This document shows positions 35,170-44,215 of a stretch of DNA of 64,000 nt, in pieces. Below the pieces are notes generated by a model. It worked only from the letters and a program-made list of their open reading frames with translations. It did no database searches and was not told where the DNA came from. The stretch covers positions 1 to 64,000 of the forward strand of contig NZ_ALOU01000042.1 in assembly GCF_000292345.1 (NCBI RefSeq). Reading direction: 5' to 3'. Within the stretch, counting starts at the first letter, position 1, and the number at the start of each line of letters is the position of its first letter. The translations under genes were made by a program, and so were the position numbers. This DNA is from Cupriavidus sp. BIS7 (GTDB lineage: Bacteria > Pseudomonadota > Gammaproteobacteria > Burkholderiales > Burkholderiaceae).

Positions 35170-36741
35170 TCAACTGGCCGCCTTGAACTCCTTGATGGCC
35201 CGCTCCCGCGCGGCCTGGCGTTCCTGCAGCATCCGGTAGGCCGCGTAGTACTTGTAGATGTTGCGGACATAGGTGGTGGTCTCTATGCCAATGTCCTCTG
35301 CCACCACTATTTCCACGTTGTTGAACCACTTGTTGGGGTCCAGGCCGCGCTCCTCGGCTTCCGCGCGCATCTTTGCAATGTTGGCTGGCCCGGCGTTGTA
35401 ACTCGCAAAGGCGAACAGCGTCCGGTCCGTTTCGGAGAAATGTGCGCCGGAGAAGTACCGTGACATCAGCATGTCCATGTACTTGGCTCCCGCATGGACG
35501 TTGTGCTCCGCAACGCGGATATCGCCGACCTTCAACTCCCTGCCAGTGGCCGGCATGATCTGCATGATGCCGATGGCCCCCACATGGCTGCGCGCATTCT
35601 GGTCGAGCCGGGATTCCTGGAAGCCCTGCGCGGCCAGCATCAGCGGATCAAAGCCGTAGTCTTTGCCGTATTTCTCGAACAGGCGGACGGTCTGCTCGAA
35701 GCGCTTGAACTCCGTGTCGTTGGTGTTGTTCTTGATCTGCCGGATCCGGCGCATGTACTGCTTGAGCCGGTACTCGGCGATGCCGAGCTTCTTCATGTAG
35801 TTGATATCGAAATCGTTGAGCACCTGGCGCAGCTGCGGGCTGTTCTTGCGGAATGCCCACCCCGTGTAGCCCTCGTTACGGACCGCCAGGTTCGCATGCA
35901 CCTTCACGTTCGGCAGGATCTGCGCCCACATGGTGGCCTTCCAGTCGTCGACCACGATGATCGGCAGCAGCCCGGCGTTGAGCATCTCCAGCTCGTCTTC
36001 ATCCTCCAGTGCTTCCGGCAGCAGCGAGAGCTTGACCGGCGCCTTGCCGGCACGGCGCAGCCGGTTGTTCAGTGCGGTCAGGCTTTCGTAGTAGCTGCTG
36101 GAGCGGCGTACATACACCGTCTTGCCGGACAGGTCGTCCACGCTCTGCAATGCGGGCGCCTTGGGGCCGGTTACTACCAGTTCGCGCACGGGCTTCTGGT
36201 GGCGCGGGGCGGCGAAGTCCACCAGCTTCAAGCGCTCTTCCGTTTCCGTCAGGTTGCCGGCCGCAATGTCGCCCAGCCCGCTATCGAGGTCGGTCAGCAG
36301 GCGGTCGCGTGTGGTGGGAATGATGTAGATGGTCAGTGGGCGATTGTCGAGCTTGCTGGCGTAGGTCTTGTTCACATACTTTTCGAGATCACGCACCAGT
36401 TCGGCGGTCAGCCCGCGCTCATGCCCCTTGTCGCTGAAGTACAGCGTGCGGCTGTATGGCACCAGCACGCGGATGGTGCGGTTTTCGAGCATCGCATCGA
36501 AGTCGCCCTTCCACGGCTTGTTGACCAGCTTGAGTTGCCGCACGGGGGCGGCAGGATTTGCGCCTGGCGGCTTCGCGGCGGCAGCACTGGCGGCTGCGGC
36601 ACTGGCAGCGGGTGCGGAAGCGGGTGCGCGCTTTGGTTGCGCTGCAGCAATTGGCCCATGGCAAAGGAACACCCATATCAGGCCGTGCAGCAGCAGGCCG
36701 GCCAGGCGGGAGCGGGGGCAAGGAGCAGTCATCCGGGGCAC
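35170..36741 (-). CDS. mltF: MltF-type lytic transglycosylase with substrate-binding domain
   Basis: A 523-residue murein enzyme. A basic N-terminus with one hydrophobic segment is followed by an Ala/Pro spacer, an SBP_bac_3 domain (about 85-310: RTIRVLVPYSRTLYFSDKG, then GDIAAGNLTETEERLKLVDF), and a C-terminal SLT domain. The SLT catalytic Glu376 stands in QGFQESRLDQNARSHVGA, followed by GIMQIMPATG. MltF cleaves peptidoglycan glycan strands at the outer membrane; no lipobox is evident here. Confidence 0.9.
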   Translation of the reverse strand: MPRMTAPCPRSRLAGLLLHGLIWVFLCHGPIAAAQPKRAPASAPAASAAAASAAAAKPPGANPAAPVRQLKLVNKPWKGDFDAMLENRTIRVLVPYSRTLYFSDKGHERGLTAELVRDLEKYVNKTYASKLDNRPLTIYIIPTTRDRLLTDLDSGLGDIAAGNLTETEERLKLVDFAAPRHQKPVRELVVTGPKAPALQSVDDLSGKTVYVRRSSSYYESLTALNNRLRRAGKAPVKLSLLPEALEDEDELEMLNAGLLPIIVVDDWKATMWAQILPNVKVHANLAVRNEGYTGWAFRKNSPQLRQVLNDFDINYMKKLGIAEYRLKQYMRRIRQIKNNTNDTEFKRFEQTVRLFEKYGKDYGFDPLMLAAQGFQESRLDQNARSHVGAIGIMQIMPATGRELKVGDIRVAEHNVHAGAKYMDMLMSRYFSGAHFSETDRTLFAFASYNAGPANIAKMRAEAEERGLDPNKWFNNVEIVVAEDIGIETTTYVRNIYKYYAAYRMLQERQAARERAIKEFKAAS

Positions 36742-36810
36742 GCTCCGCAGGCACGGTCAAATTGTGCTGCGCGTGCTCCTTGAGTCTAGCCGTGCAGCGG
36801 GGCCGCGCAA

Positions 36811-36857
36811 GTGCGTGTGGCAGCGCGTGTGCCAGTGCGTGTGCAGTGTGTGTGCCA
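36811..36857. repeat. Four degenerate 12-bp tandem units upstream of mltF
   Basis: GTGCGTGTGGCA, GCGCGTGTGCCA, GTGCGTGTGCA (one base shorter) and GTGTGTGTGCCA run without gaps. They lie in the mltF promoter region (start at 36741). Confidence 0.6.
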
Positions 36858-37010
36858 GCAGGTGGCGACTACCCCATTCCACGCCGTTAGCGCTTTCCCC
36901 TAGTGACCCAAATTGCAAAAAATACGTCCCGCCAGATCAAATTGGACTGCGCAAACTTTTCATACTGGAGACACGCCAACGCGCGAATTTCAATCCACCG
37001 AATTACTGCC

Positions 37011-37217
37011 ATGCTTGCTCTTGCCTTCTGGTTTATCTGCTCCGCCGCCGTTGGCCTCTTCGCCAATGCGCTGGGACGCTCCGGCGCCACGTGGATTCTC
37101 TTTTCGCTGATCCTGAGCCCATCCCTTGGCCTGATCGTCGTTGCCGTGCTCGACAAGAAGCGGGCGCGATCGGCACGTGCGATTGAAGCCGAGGTTGCCG
37201 CGACGGCATCTGCGTAA
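37011..37217 (+). CDS. Small two-helix membrane protein
   Basis: The 68-residue protein has two hydrophobic segments (MLALAFWFICSAAVGLFANA and ATWILFSLILSPSLGLIVVA) and a basic C-terminal tail (DKKRARSARAIEAEVA). Neither ATG 37011 nor the upstream GTG 36903 has a clear ribosome-binding site; the shorter form is preferred because it begins at the first helix. Family unknown. Confidence 0.5.
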   Translation: MLALAFWFICSAAVGLFANALGRSGATWILFSLILSPSLGLIVVAVLDKKRARSARAIEAEVAATASA

Positions 37218-37343
37218 CTCCAGGCAGGCGCCGATCAGGGCGCCGAAGAGCGGCGCGTCCCGAACTCCCTGACTTTCGAACAACTCGGCCCGCCCGGCGC
37301 GATGCAGGTGGGCCGCAGCCCGCCTGCAAATACCCTTAGCGAG

Positions 37344-37580
37344 TTAGCTGTGCGCGCCGTCCGTGTACGGGTCGCGCGGGTCCGTGATCTTCGCGATGTC
37401 CGAGTAGACATCGAACTTGCTGGCCTTGGCGCCATCGGTGTAGGGGTCACGCGGTCCCATGACATGCTTCGTGCCGTCCGTGGTGGCGGTGTCGGTCGGC
37501 ATTCCGGTTGCATGGGCCAGCGTGGTGAACGATGCAAAGGCGGCGACAGCCGCCATCGTTGCCATGGTGAACGGTTTCAT
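37344..37580 (-). CDS. Exported small protein with duplicated PRDPYTDGA motif
   Basis: The 78-residue product has a signal peptide ending LAHA and a mature part of about 55 residues containing GPRDPYTDGA and DPRDPYTDGA, 25 residues apart, around KASKFDVYSDIAKI. AGGAGA lies six bases before ATG 37580. I recognise no domain; the repeated acidic/aromatic motif could bind metal or a surface polymer (speculative). Confidence 0.6.
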   Translation of the reverse strand: MKPFTMATMAAVAAFASFTTLAHATGMPTDTATTDGTKHVMGPRDPYTDGAKASKFDVYSDIAKITDPRDPYTDGAHS

Positions 37581-37955
37581 GATGATCTCCTGATGCGGTA
37601 CGGTTGGTGCCCGCACTGCATGACAACAGTGCCGGGCCCGGATGGGCACGCCGACCCGCTCCTGATGAATCGCCTGCTCGGATTGGTGGATCCGATTGGT
37701 GGATCAGATTGGTGGAAACCAGGGGCCGGTGCGGCATGCACCTGTAGAACAGTGAACGGCAGCGATTTATTCCCACGTTTCGACGACCGTTTCGACGACC
37801 GTTTCGCCGAATGAATGCAGCGGAATAAATGCGGGCATCGAGCGGTATACCAATGCACGACAAGGTCGCGCGAGCGCTGTTATGCTTCTACGGCATTGAT
37901 GCTCAGGCACATGCGTCAAGGCCAGGCATGCCTTCAGGGGAGAAGAGGAGCGCTC
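37581..37955. other. 375-base gap with two short tandem arrays
   Basis: GATTGGTGGATCC-type 13-base units occur three times at 37681-37719 (the third diverges at its end). CGTTTCGACGAC 12-base units occur twice exactly and once in variant form at 37776-37811. No gene is supported. Promoters for the two flanking small exported genes must lie here. Confidence 0.6.
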
Positions 37956-38309
37956 ATGTTTTCAGATTCCATCCACGTGTTGAAATCCGCGATGGCCGCC
38001 GTGCTGCTGGCAATGGTATCGACAGCAGCGTTTGCCGCGTCGTCGACGGACAGCGGGGCGCAGATCCTTGATACCGAGCGCGGCATTGGCAACAGCGGAA
38101 ACGGCGGCACCGAACTGCGAACCGCGCCGCTTTCGCAGCGCGTCGCCACCGGCGCGCAGCCGATGACGCCTGACGGCACGCATGGCAATGGCGCCGCGCA
38201 GTACCCGTACATCGTCGCACCATATATCCAGGTAGGCGGCGGCACACCGCCGATCCCAACCCCGAATCCGCCGCCTCAGCGTCCCCGGCCCACGCCGCAT
38301 ACGCCGTAA
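37956..38309 (+). CDS. Small exported Pro-rich hypothetical protein
   Basis: A 117-residue product with a signal peptide (KSAMAAVLLAMVSTAAFA). The tail is proline-rich (GGGTPPIPTPNPPPQRPRPT). GAGGAG lies six bases before ATG 37956. No domain recognised. Ends 27 bases from a convergent LysR gene. Confidence 0.6.
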   Translation: MFSDSIHVLKSAMAAVLLAMVSTAAFAASSTDSGAQILDTERGIGNSGNGGTELRTAPLSQRVATGAQPMTPDGTHGNGAAQYPYIVAPYIQVGGGTPPIPTPNPPPQRPRPTPHTP

Positions 38310-38335
38310 TCACGCGGCATGCGCGAATTCGCGCA

Positions 38336-39241
38336 CTACACGTTGATCGCGCGGGCAGCCCGGGCAATGGCAGCCACCACTGCCTCGGCCGCTGGCGAAG
38401 GGGTCCTGCCACGCAAGCGAACAATGCCAGTGCTGGACGCCATCGACATCCAGCCTTGAACGTCCAGCCGCACGAATGTGCCGGCTTCCAGTTCCTCGGA
38501 GATTGCCGCATCGGTCGCCCCCAGCACGGTATCGGTGCTCAGTGTGACCGTCTTGAGAATGCCATAGTTATCGCATTCCAGCGCGATGGTTGCCTCCTGG
38601 CCCACGGGCAATCCGAGCAGGGTCGATAGTTCGGCCTTGGTCGGGCTGAGCGGCTTCGGCACTGCGAGGCCATACGCCGACGCCTCCTGCAGCGTGCACG
38701 TTCGTCCGGCCAGCGGATGGCCAGCACGCACGTACAGGTACGGTGGTTGTCCTCCAATCAGATCGATGTCCAGCGAAGCGTCCTCCGGCATGTCGCGGAC
38801 ATCGGCGGCAAAGAACTCGATGCTCTCCGTGCGCAGGCTCTCCAGCAGTTGCATCCAGTTGCCAACCTCCATACGCAGTGCCACCTGCGGATACTGGCGC
38901 CGCAACTCTGGCAGCGCGCGCGGCATCAGCGTGGCCGTCAGCAGCGGGCCAACGCCGAATGCGGTGTCGCCCAGCTGACTGTCGCGATACAGATCCACAT
39001 CACGCTGCAGACAGCGTGCCTCGAACAGCAGCTTGCGCGCTCGCTCGATAAGGAAGGTGCCAGCCGGGGTCGGGCGGACCTCACCCACGTCCCGGTCGAA
39101 CAGGCGAACGCCCAGATCTCTCTCGATGGCCTGAATGCTGCGGCTGAAGGCCGGCTGGCTCAGGTGTGCGACCTCGGCTGCACGGGCGAAGTGAAGCGTA
39201 TCGGCAAGGGCCACTACGTGCTCTAGTCGGCGCAAATCCAT
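38336..39241 (-). CDS. LysR-family regulator
   Basis: The 301-residue protein has the LysR N-terminal helix-turn-helix (LHFARAAEVAHLSQPAFSRS, then IQAIERDLGVRLFDR) and a co-inducer-binding domain of typical length. It is divergent from the sterol-desaturase-like gene with a LysR box and three GCATTG repeats between, so it probably controls it. Confidence 0.9.
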   Translation of the reverse strand: MDLRRLEHVVALADTLHFARAAEVAHLSQPAFSRSIQAIERDLGVRLFDRDVGEVRPTPAGTFLIERARKLLFEARCLQRDVDLYRDSQLGDTAFGVGPLLTATLMPRALPELRRQYPQVALRMEVGNWMQLLESLRTESIEFFAADVRDMPEDASLDIDLIGGQPPYLYVRAGHPLAGRTCTLQEASAYGLAVPKPLSPTKAELSTLLGLPVGQEATIALECDNYGILKTVTLSTDTVLGATDAAISEELEAGTFVRLDVQGWMSMASSTGIVRLRGRTPSPAAEAVVAAIARAARAINV

Positions 39242-39256
39242 GGCGTTGCGTTTGGC

Positions 39257-39295
39257 GCATTGGAAGGATGTTAATTATGCATTGGACGCATTGAG
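39257..39295. promoter_or_regulatory. LysR-type operator region
   Basis: GCATTGGA at 39257-39264 and 39279-39286 are identical and 22 bases apart; GCATTGAG at 39288-39295 is a near copy. TGTTAATTATGCA at 39269-39281 fits the T-N11-A LysR box with partial dyad symmetry. All lie within 60 bases of the LysR start. Confidence 0.55.
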
Positions 39296-39354
39296 ATTGC
39301 ACTCCTAGGATCCTTCCCACAACACAAGATCATGGCGATAGGAGACACCCCACC

Positions 39355-40245
39355 GTGAGCCCCCAAATGCAATACCTCCTGATCGGCGCAGCCATCCTCG
39401 GCTTTGCATCGATGGAGTTCATCACGCGCAGATACCAGAGCACCGTGCGCGCAACCGCCAACGACACCTGGCTGGAAGTGCTGATGTTCGTCGGCCTGAT
39501 TGCCATCACGCAGCCCGTTGCGCTGCTGGGCAGCGACGCGCTGTGCAAATGGCTGATTCCCGCGCAGCACAACGCGTGGGCCAGCCTGCCGTGGTGGGCC
39601 ATGGCGGGCTTGCTGCTGGTTGGCGACGATCTCACGCAATACCTGTGGCACCGCGCTTCGCATACACCGCTGCTTTGGCCGCTGCACCGCGCGCACCACA
39701 GCGCGGCATACATGAGCGTGCGCATCACCTACCGCAACAACTTCTTCTACTACCTGATGATGCCGGGGCTGTGGATTGCAGGCGTGGCGGTGTACCTCGG
39801 CTTCGGCAAGGTTTATGCGGCTTATCTGGTGGTCAAGCTGACCGTCATCGTGGGCGCGCATTGCGCATGGCCGTGGGACGCGCCGCTGTACCGCATTCGC
39901 GCACTGCATCCGCTGATGTGGGTGCTTGAGCGAACGATCTCCACGCCCGCCACGCACTGGGCCCACCATGCGCTCACCAATGAAGACGGCATTGGCCACT
40001 ACAAGGGCAACTTCGGCAACCTGCTGTTCTTCTGGGATGTGCTGTTTGGCACCGCGCATATCACGCGCAAGTACCCGGAAAAGGTGGGTCTGCAGGACGA
40101 TGTGCTGTTCGGTGCGGAGCCATGGACTGCACAGATCCTGTATCCGCTGGTCCACTCGAAGCGCGAACATTCCGCGTTGCGTCCGGGCGGTTACGGATTT
40201 ACCGAAGCCGATGTTCAGGCTGGAACGAGAAATATCACATCGTGA
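39355..40245 (+). CDS. Sterol desaturase/fatty-acid hydroxylase family membrane protein
   Basis: A 296-residue di-iron membrane oxygenase-like protein. It shows the three histidine motifs HRASH, HRAHH and HWAHH in the usual order and about four membrane helices. Family members hydroxylate or desaturate lipids at the membrane; the substrate here is unknown. It starts at GTG 39355 after GGAGA. A palindrome covers its stop codon. Confidence 0.88.
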   Translation: MSPQMQYLLIGAAILGFASMEFITRRYQSTVRATANDTWLEVLMFVGLIAITQPVALLGSDALCKWLIPAQHNAWASLPWWAMAGLLLVGDDLTQYLWHRASHTPLLWPLHRAHHSAAYMSVRITYRNNFFYYLMMPGLWIAGVAVYLGFGKVYAAYLVVKLTVIVGAHCAWPWDAPLYRIRALHPLMWVLERTISTPATHWAHHALTNEDGIGHYKGNFGNLLFFWDVLFGTAHITRKYPEKVGLQDDVLFGAEPWTAQILYPLVHSKREHSALRPGGYGFTEADVQAGTRNITS

Positions 40246-40248
40246 TAT
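40232..40248. promoter_or_regulatory. 17-bp palindrome across the desaturase stop
   Basis: ATATCAC-ATC-GTGATAT has perfect seven-base arms and contains the TGA stop (40243-40245). It is A+T-rich compared with its surroundings, and could be an operator for the following MFS gene (195 bases on) or a weak hairpin. The intervening 40249-40442 holds no gene. Confidence 0.5.
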
Positions 40249-40442
40249 AAACGCGAACGCATCACAACACGACGCGAAGTGTTCGGCGAGACTGCGCGTC
40301 GTGCCTAACAGTTGACATCTATCGCGCGCAAGTCTCGTATCCGAAACCGAGAGAGATCACATCCAGGCTCACACTCGCGCCAGCAGGAACCCCGTCCGCT
40401 TTTTAACGGTCATATTCGTATATTGCAGACGGGGGCGCGAAA

Positions 40443-41795
40443 ATGGATCCCATGCAAACGGGGGCAACGGCCCTGTCCGAAGATGAATCACGGCGCCAGT
40501 TGCGGCGCGCCGTCATTGCCAGCACCGTGGGTACCACGATCGAGTGGTATGACTTCTTCCTCTACAGCACGGTAACCGGCCTGATATTCGCCAAGCTGTA
40601 TTTCCCGAAATCCGATCCACTGGTCGGGACGCTTGAAGCGTTCCTGATCTACGCGGTCGGCTTTGTTGCCCGACCGATTGGCGCAGCCATTTTTGGGCAC
40701 TATGGCGACCGCATCGGCCGCAAGGCCACGCTGGTTGCCACGCTGCTGATGATGGGCCTGGCCACGTTTGCCGTGGCATTCGTGCCTTCCTATGCAACGA
40801 TCGGGATCTGGGGCGCGGTTGCGCTGACGGTGCTGCGCTTTATCCAGGGCGTTGGCGTTGGCGGCGAATGGGGCGGCTCGGTACTGATGTCGATGGAATG
40901 GGCACGCTCCAATGCGAATCGCGGACTGGTTGCCTCATGGCCGCAGTTCGGCGTGCCGGCAGGCCTGTTCCTAGCCAACCTTGCAGTACTGGCGATGAGT
41001 TGGCTGACGGGCGATCAGTTCATGACCTGGGGTTGGCGCGTACCGTTCATCCTCAGCATCATACTGGTTGCGATTGGGCTCTATATCCGGTTGAACATTC
41101 TTGAGACGCCGGTCTTCGCAAGGCTGCTGGCGGAACACCGGATCGAGAAGACCCCGATGCTCGAGGTCATCAGGCGCCAGCCGAAGGACATCCTGCTTTC
41201 CGCGCTTGTCCGCATGGCCGAGCAGGCGCCGTTCTACATCTTCACTGCCTTTGTATTCACCTATGGCGTCATGACGCTTGGCATGTCGCGCGACCTGCTG
41301 CTGGTTGCCGTGCTTGCCGCTGCGGTACTTGAGTTCTTCACCATTCCGTACTTCGGTCATCTCTCCGACGTGCTGGGACGGCGGCGCATGTACATCGCGG
41401 GTGCGGTGGCGTTGGGGGTGTTCGGCTTCCTTTATTTCGCGATGGTGGACACACGCAACCCGCTGTGGGTATTCGCTGCGATCGTGCTCTCGCTGGTTCC
41501 GCACTCAATGATGTACGGGCCGCAGGCGGCGCTGATCGCCGAGTCGTTCACTGGCCGCCTGCGTTATAGCGGCGCGTCGATGGGATACCAGCTTGCCTCG
41601 GTGATCGCGGGCGGCCCCGCGCCGCTGATTGCTACCGCGCTGTTCGCGAGGTACCACACCGGGTACGCAATCAGCGTGTATGTGCTGGTGTGCGCCGTGA
41701 TCAGCGTGTTTGCCGCCGCGATGTTGCGTGACTACACGAATAAGGACATCTCGCGCGAGTACGACGACATGGGCGCCGGGCACCACGCTGTATAA
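40443..41795 (+). CDS. MHS-family MFS transporter (proton:metabolite symporter)
   Basis: A 450-residue, 12-helix carrier of the metabolite:H+ symporter group (ShiA/ProP/KgtP). The first-helix motif STVGTTIEWYDFFLY, GHYGDRIGRKATL (loop 2-3) and GVGVGGEWGGSVLM are diagnostic. These carriers take up osmolytes or carboxylates. No clear partner gene; the desaturase upstream is on the same strand but 200 bases away. Confidence 0.9.
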   Translation: MDPMQTGATALSEDESRRQLRRAVIASTVGTTIEWYDFFLYSTVTGLIFAKLYFPKSDPLVGTLEAFLIYAVGFVARPIGAAIFGHYGDRIGRKATLVATLLMMGLATFAVAFVPSYATIGIWGAVALTVLRFIQGVGVGGEWGGSVLMSMEWARSNANRGLVASWPQFGVPAGLFLANLAVLAMSWLTGDQFMTWGWRVPFILSIILVAIGLYIRLNILETPVFARLLAEHRIEKTPMLEVIRRQPKDILLSALVRMAEQAPFYIFTAFVFTYGVMTLGMSRDLLLVAVLAAAVLEFFTIPYFGHLSDVLGRRRMYIAGAVALGVFGFLYFAMVDTRNPLWVFAAIVLSLVPHSMMYGPQAALIAESFTGRLRYSGASMGYQLASVIAGGPAPLIATALFARYHTGYAISVYVLVCAVISVFAAAMLRDYTNKDISREYDDMGAGHHAV

Positions 41796-41806
41796 GGCGA
41801 GGAAGC

Positions 41807-41833
41807 GCCTGCGTCCGGCACACGGACGCAGGC
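41807..41833. terminator. Perfect bidirectional hairpin between MFS and exbD
   Basis: GCCTGCGTCCG (41807-41817) pairs perfectly with CGGACGCAGGC (41823-41833) around a five-base loop, between convergent stops at 41795 and 41839. No long T-run. Confidence 0.65.
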
Positions 41834-41838
41834 CATCG

Positions 41839-42252
41839 TCAGTGCTTCGGTTCGGTAATGAAGCCTATCCTGTCCAGCCCGGCGTGCTGCGCGGCATCCA
41901 TGACCCGGGCCACGCGCTCATAGCGCACGTCGCGATCGGCACGCAGATGGAGTTCGGGCTGCGGCCGTAGTTGCGAGGCTTCCGCGATGCGCCGGTCCAG
42001 TGTGGCGTCGTCTACCTGCTGCTGGTTCCAGTACACCCGGCCCTGCGCATCGATGGAGACGTTGACGTTCCGCGGCTTGGTGTCGTTGGGCCGGCTGGTT
42101 GCGTGCGGAAGATTGATCTTCACCGCGTGGTGGATGACGGGAATCGTGATGATGAAGATGATCAGCAGGACCAGCATGACGTCGACCAGCGGCGTCATGT
42201 TGATCTCGCTCATCACCTTGTCATCGTCTTCGTCGAGGGAGCCGAATGCCAT
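41839..42252 (-). CDS. exbD: ExbD/TolR-family proton-channel subunit
   Basis: A 137-residue protein with one N-terminal helix carrying the essential aspartate (NMTPLVDVMLVLLIIF, Asp24) and a periplasmic domain with VNVSIDAQGRVYWNQQQV. ATG 42252 is preceded by AAGGAG. It follows exbB directly. ExbD works with ExbB and TonB to energise outer-membrane transporters. No tonB is present in the window. Confidence 0.9.
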   Translation of the reverse strand: MAFGSLDEDDDKVMSEINMTPLVDVMLVLLIIFIITIPVIHHAVKINLPHATSRPNDTKPRNVNVSIDAQGRVYWNQQQVDDATLDRRIAEASQLRPQPELHLRADRDVRYERVARVMDAAQHAGLDRIGFITEPKH

Positions 42253-42270
42253 GTTTTGCTCCTTGCTGTG

Positions 42271-42987
42271 TCAGATGACGACGCCTAGATCGGCACTGGA
42301 TTTTGCCGTGGACGGGCGTACGCGGGCACCCGTCACGAAGTAGGCATGCAGGTCGTGTGCGAAACGGTTGAGCTTGCTGATGACGCCCTTGTTGCCACGG
42401 CTCAGTGCGTTGTAGCCAAGCACGGCCGGAATGGCCACGGCAAGGCCGAAGGCGGTCATGATCAGCGCCTCGCCCACGGGGCCGGCCACCTTGTCGATCG
42501 TCGGCACGCCTGATGCGCCAATGCCGATCAGCGCGTGATAGATGCCCCAGACGGTACCGAACAGGCCCACGAACGGTGCAGTCGAACCGACTGATGCCAG
42601 CACGGCCAGACCCGACTGCATGTTTCCCACGGCCTCGTCGATCGCGCTCCTGAGCGAGCGCGTCAGCCAGTCTGAGATGTCGAGCGCATCCTGAAGTTGC
42701 GGCTGGCTTGCGCGATGGTGCTCTGCCGCCTCGCTTCCGGTGATGGCCAGCATGCGGAACGGATTGGCGTCGCTGGCGCCGAGCGTGTCCAGCGCGTGCT
42801 CGAAATCGCCGGCATGCCAGAAGTGCTTTTCCGCGCCGTGCGCCATTTTCTTGAGGCGAACCAGATCCCACGCCTTGGTGAGAATCACGATCCACGACAG
42901 CAGCGACATGATCAACAGAATGATGGCGGTCGCACGCATGACGAAATCGCCTTGCGACCAGAGATGGGAGAGTCCGATGTCTTGCAT
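42271..42987 (-). CDS. exbB: ExbB/MotA/TolQ-family proton-channel subunit
   Basis: A 238-residue protein with three membrane helices: the first near residues 16-38 (RATAIILLIMSLLSWIVILT), the other two in SGLAVLASVGSTAPFVGLFG and ALIMTAFGLAVAIPAVLGYN. The GTVWGIYHALIGIG region is the family signature. ExbB and ExbD form the proton-driven stator. exbD follows after 18 bases. Confidence 0.9.
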   Translation of the reverse strand: MQDIGLSHLWSQGDFVMRATAIILLIMSLLSWIVILTKAWDLVRLKKMAHGAEKHFWHAGDFEHALDTLGASDANPFRMLAITGSEAAEHHRASQPQLQDALDISDWLTRSLRSAIDEAVGNMQSGLAVLASVGSTAPFVGLFGTVWGIYHALIGIGASGVPTIDKVAGPVGEALIMTAFGLAVAIPAVLGYNALSRGNKGVISKLNRFAHDLHAYFVTGARVRPSTAKSSADLGVVI

Positions 42988-43160
42988 GGTGGTTCCCGAG
43001 GCAATGTTGCACAGGACCGGCGGGCAGCCAGCGCGCCAGTCCAGCTATCAGGATAGGACGGCCACGCAGGCATGCGGCCCTTCAGTTGTGCTTTGCCATG
43101 CATATCGAGGGCTTCGGCACATCGGTCAACTATCCATCGCGACGGTCACGGCCCCGTGGA

Positions 43161-44198
43161 TCAGGCGTAGCTGACGATATCGCCGCGCGCAGCGGCAAGC
43201 AGGTTCGCCAGCAAGGCGTCGCCGGACCATGAAGGACGCGAGTCGCTGCGCTCGGCCTGCCGGACAAGCTCGCACAGCCGCTGGTTCACTGGCGCCCTCT
43301 GCCCTAGGCGTTGCGCAAGCTTCACCACTTCGCCGTTGATCCAGTCGATCTCGGTCGCACGTCCTGCCGCGAGGTCGTCGGACATTGACGAGCGTGCCAG
43401 TGGATCGATCGTCAGCATCGCGCGCCCGAGCCGCGCGAACCACGCATCCGGCACGCCAAGCACGACCGGTATCCATCCGGCCGGAATCGCCGTCAGGCGG
43501 GCTGGCTGGATGCCGGCGCGCTTCAGCAGCGCGAGTGCCTCCTTCTGCGCCATGCCAAGGCAGAGGCGGTACGCGCGCTGGGCAAGCTCTTCCTTCAAAG
43601 GCCGGTTTGCCAGCGCGTTGACCGCGTTGTTGAGGTTCAGCAGCAGCTTCGCCCATTGCACCGGCAGCATGTCCGCATGCTGGATCAGCGGCAGCCCCGC
43701 GTTCTTGAAGTCGTCGACGAATGGCTGCAGTGCCGCCGCGCGCCTGATCTCCAGGTCGCCAGCGGAACCCTGATGAAATGCGCCAGGGCCGCGCTCGACG
43801 ACATTGAAAGGCACCATTCCTTCCAGCACCGTGTTGTGCGGCAGCCCGGCACGGAGCACATCGGCATTGCCGATGCCATTCTGGAAGCTGACCACGACAG
43901 TGTCCGGTCGCAGCACACCTGCCAGTTCCGCCGCGACCGTGGGCGTGGCGGCGGACTTCACGGTGACCAGTACGAGATCGGCCACGGCGGCAGCGGCGGG
44001 GTCGGCCGATACGTCGATGCGCTCGGGCGGCACGACCCAGTGGTGTCCGCCAAACTGCGAGAGCGTGATGCCGTGCACGCGCAGCACATCGCTGACGCGC
44101 GCACGCGCGATGAAGTTCACGTCGCTGCCGCCGGCCAGAAGCCGCCCGCCCAGATAGCAGCCGATGGAGCCGGCGCCGTAGATACAGATTTTCGCCAT
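43161..44198 (-). CDS. Ketopantoate-reductase-like NADPH oxidoreductase, second copy
   Basis: The 345-residue protein starts with the Rossmann motif YGAGSIGCYLGGRLL and has VLVTVKSAATPTVA, FQNGIGNADVL and the catalytic-lysine helix VQWAKLLLNLNNAVNAL, all PanE-like. It is longer than usual at the C-terminus. It lies 17 bases after the FMN hydroxyacid dehydrogenase stop and is probably co-transcribed, which suggests a role in 2-hydroxy/2-oxo-acid catabolism and not pantothenate synthesis (inference). Confidence 0.85.
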   Translation of the reverse strand: MAKICIYGAGSIGCYLGGRLLAGGSDVNFIARARVSDVLRVHGITLSQFGGHHWVVPPERIDVSADPAAAAVADLVLVTVKSAATPTVAAELAGVLRPDTVVVSFQNGIGNADVLRAGLPHNTVLEGMVPFNVVERGPGAFHQGSAGDLEIRRAAALQPFVDDFKNAGLPLIQHADMLPVQWAKLLLNLNNAVNALANRPLKEELAQRAYRLCLGMAQKEALALLKRAGIQPARLTAIPAGWIPVVLGVPDAWFARLGRAMLTIDPLARSSMSDDLAAGRATEIDWINGEVVKLAQRLGQRAPVNQRLCELVRQAERSDSRPSWSGDALLANLLAAARGDIVSYA

Positions 44199-44215
44199 GT
44201 AGTGTCTCGGGTGTG

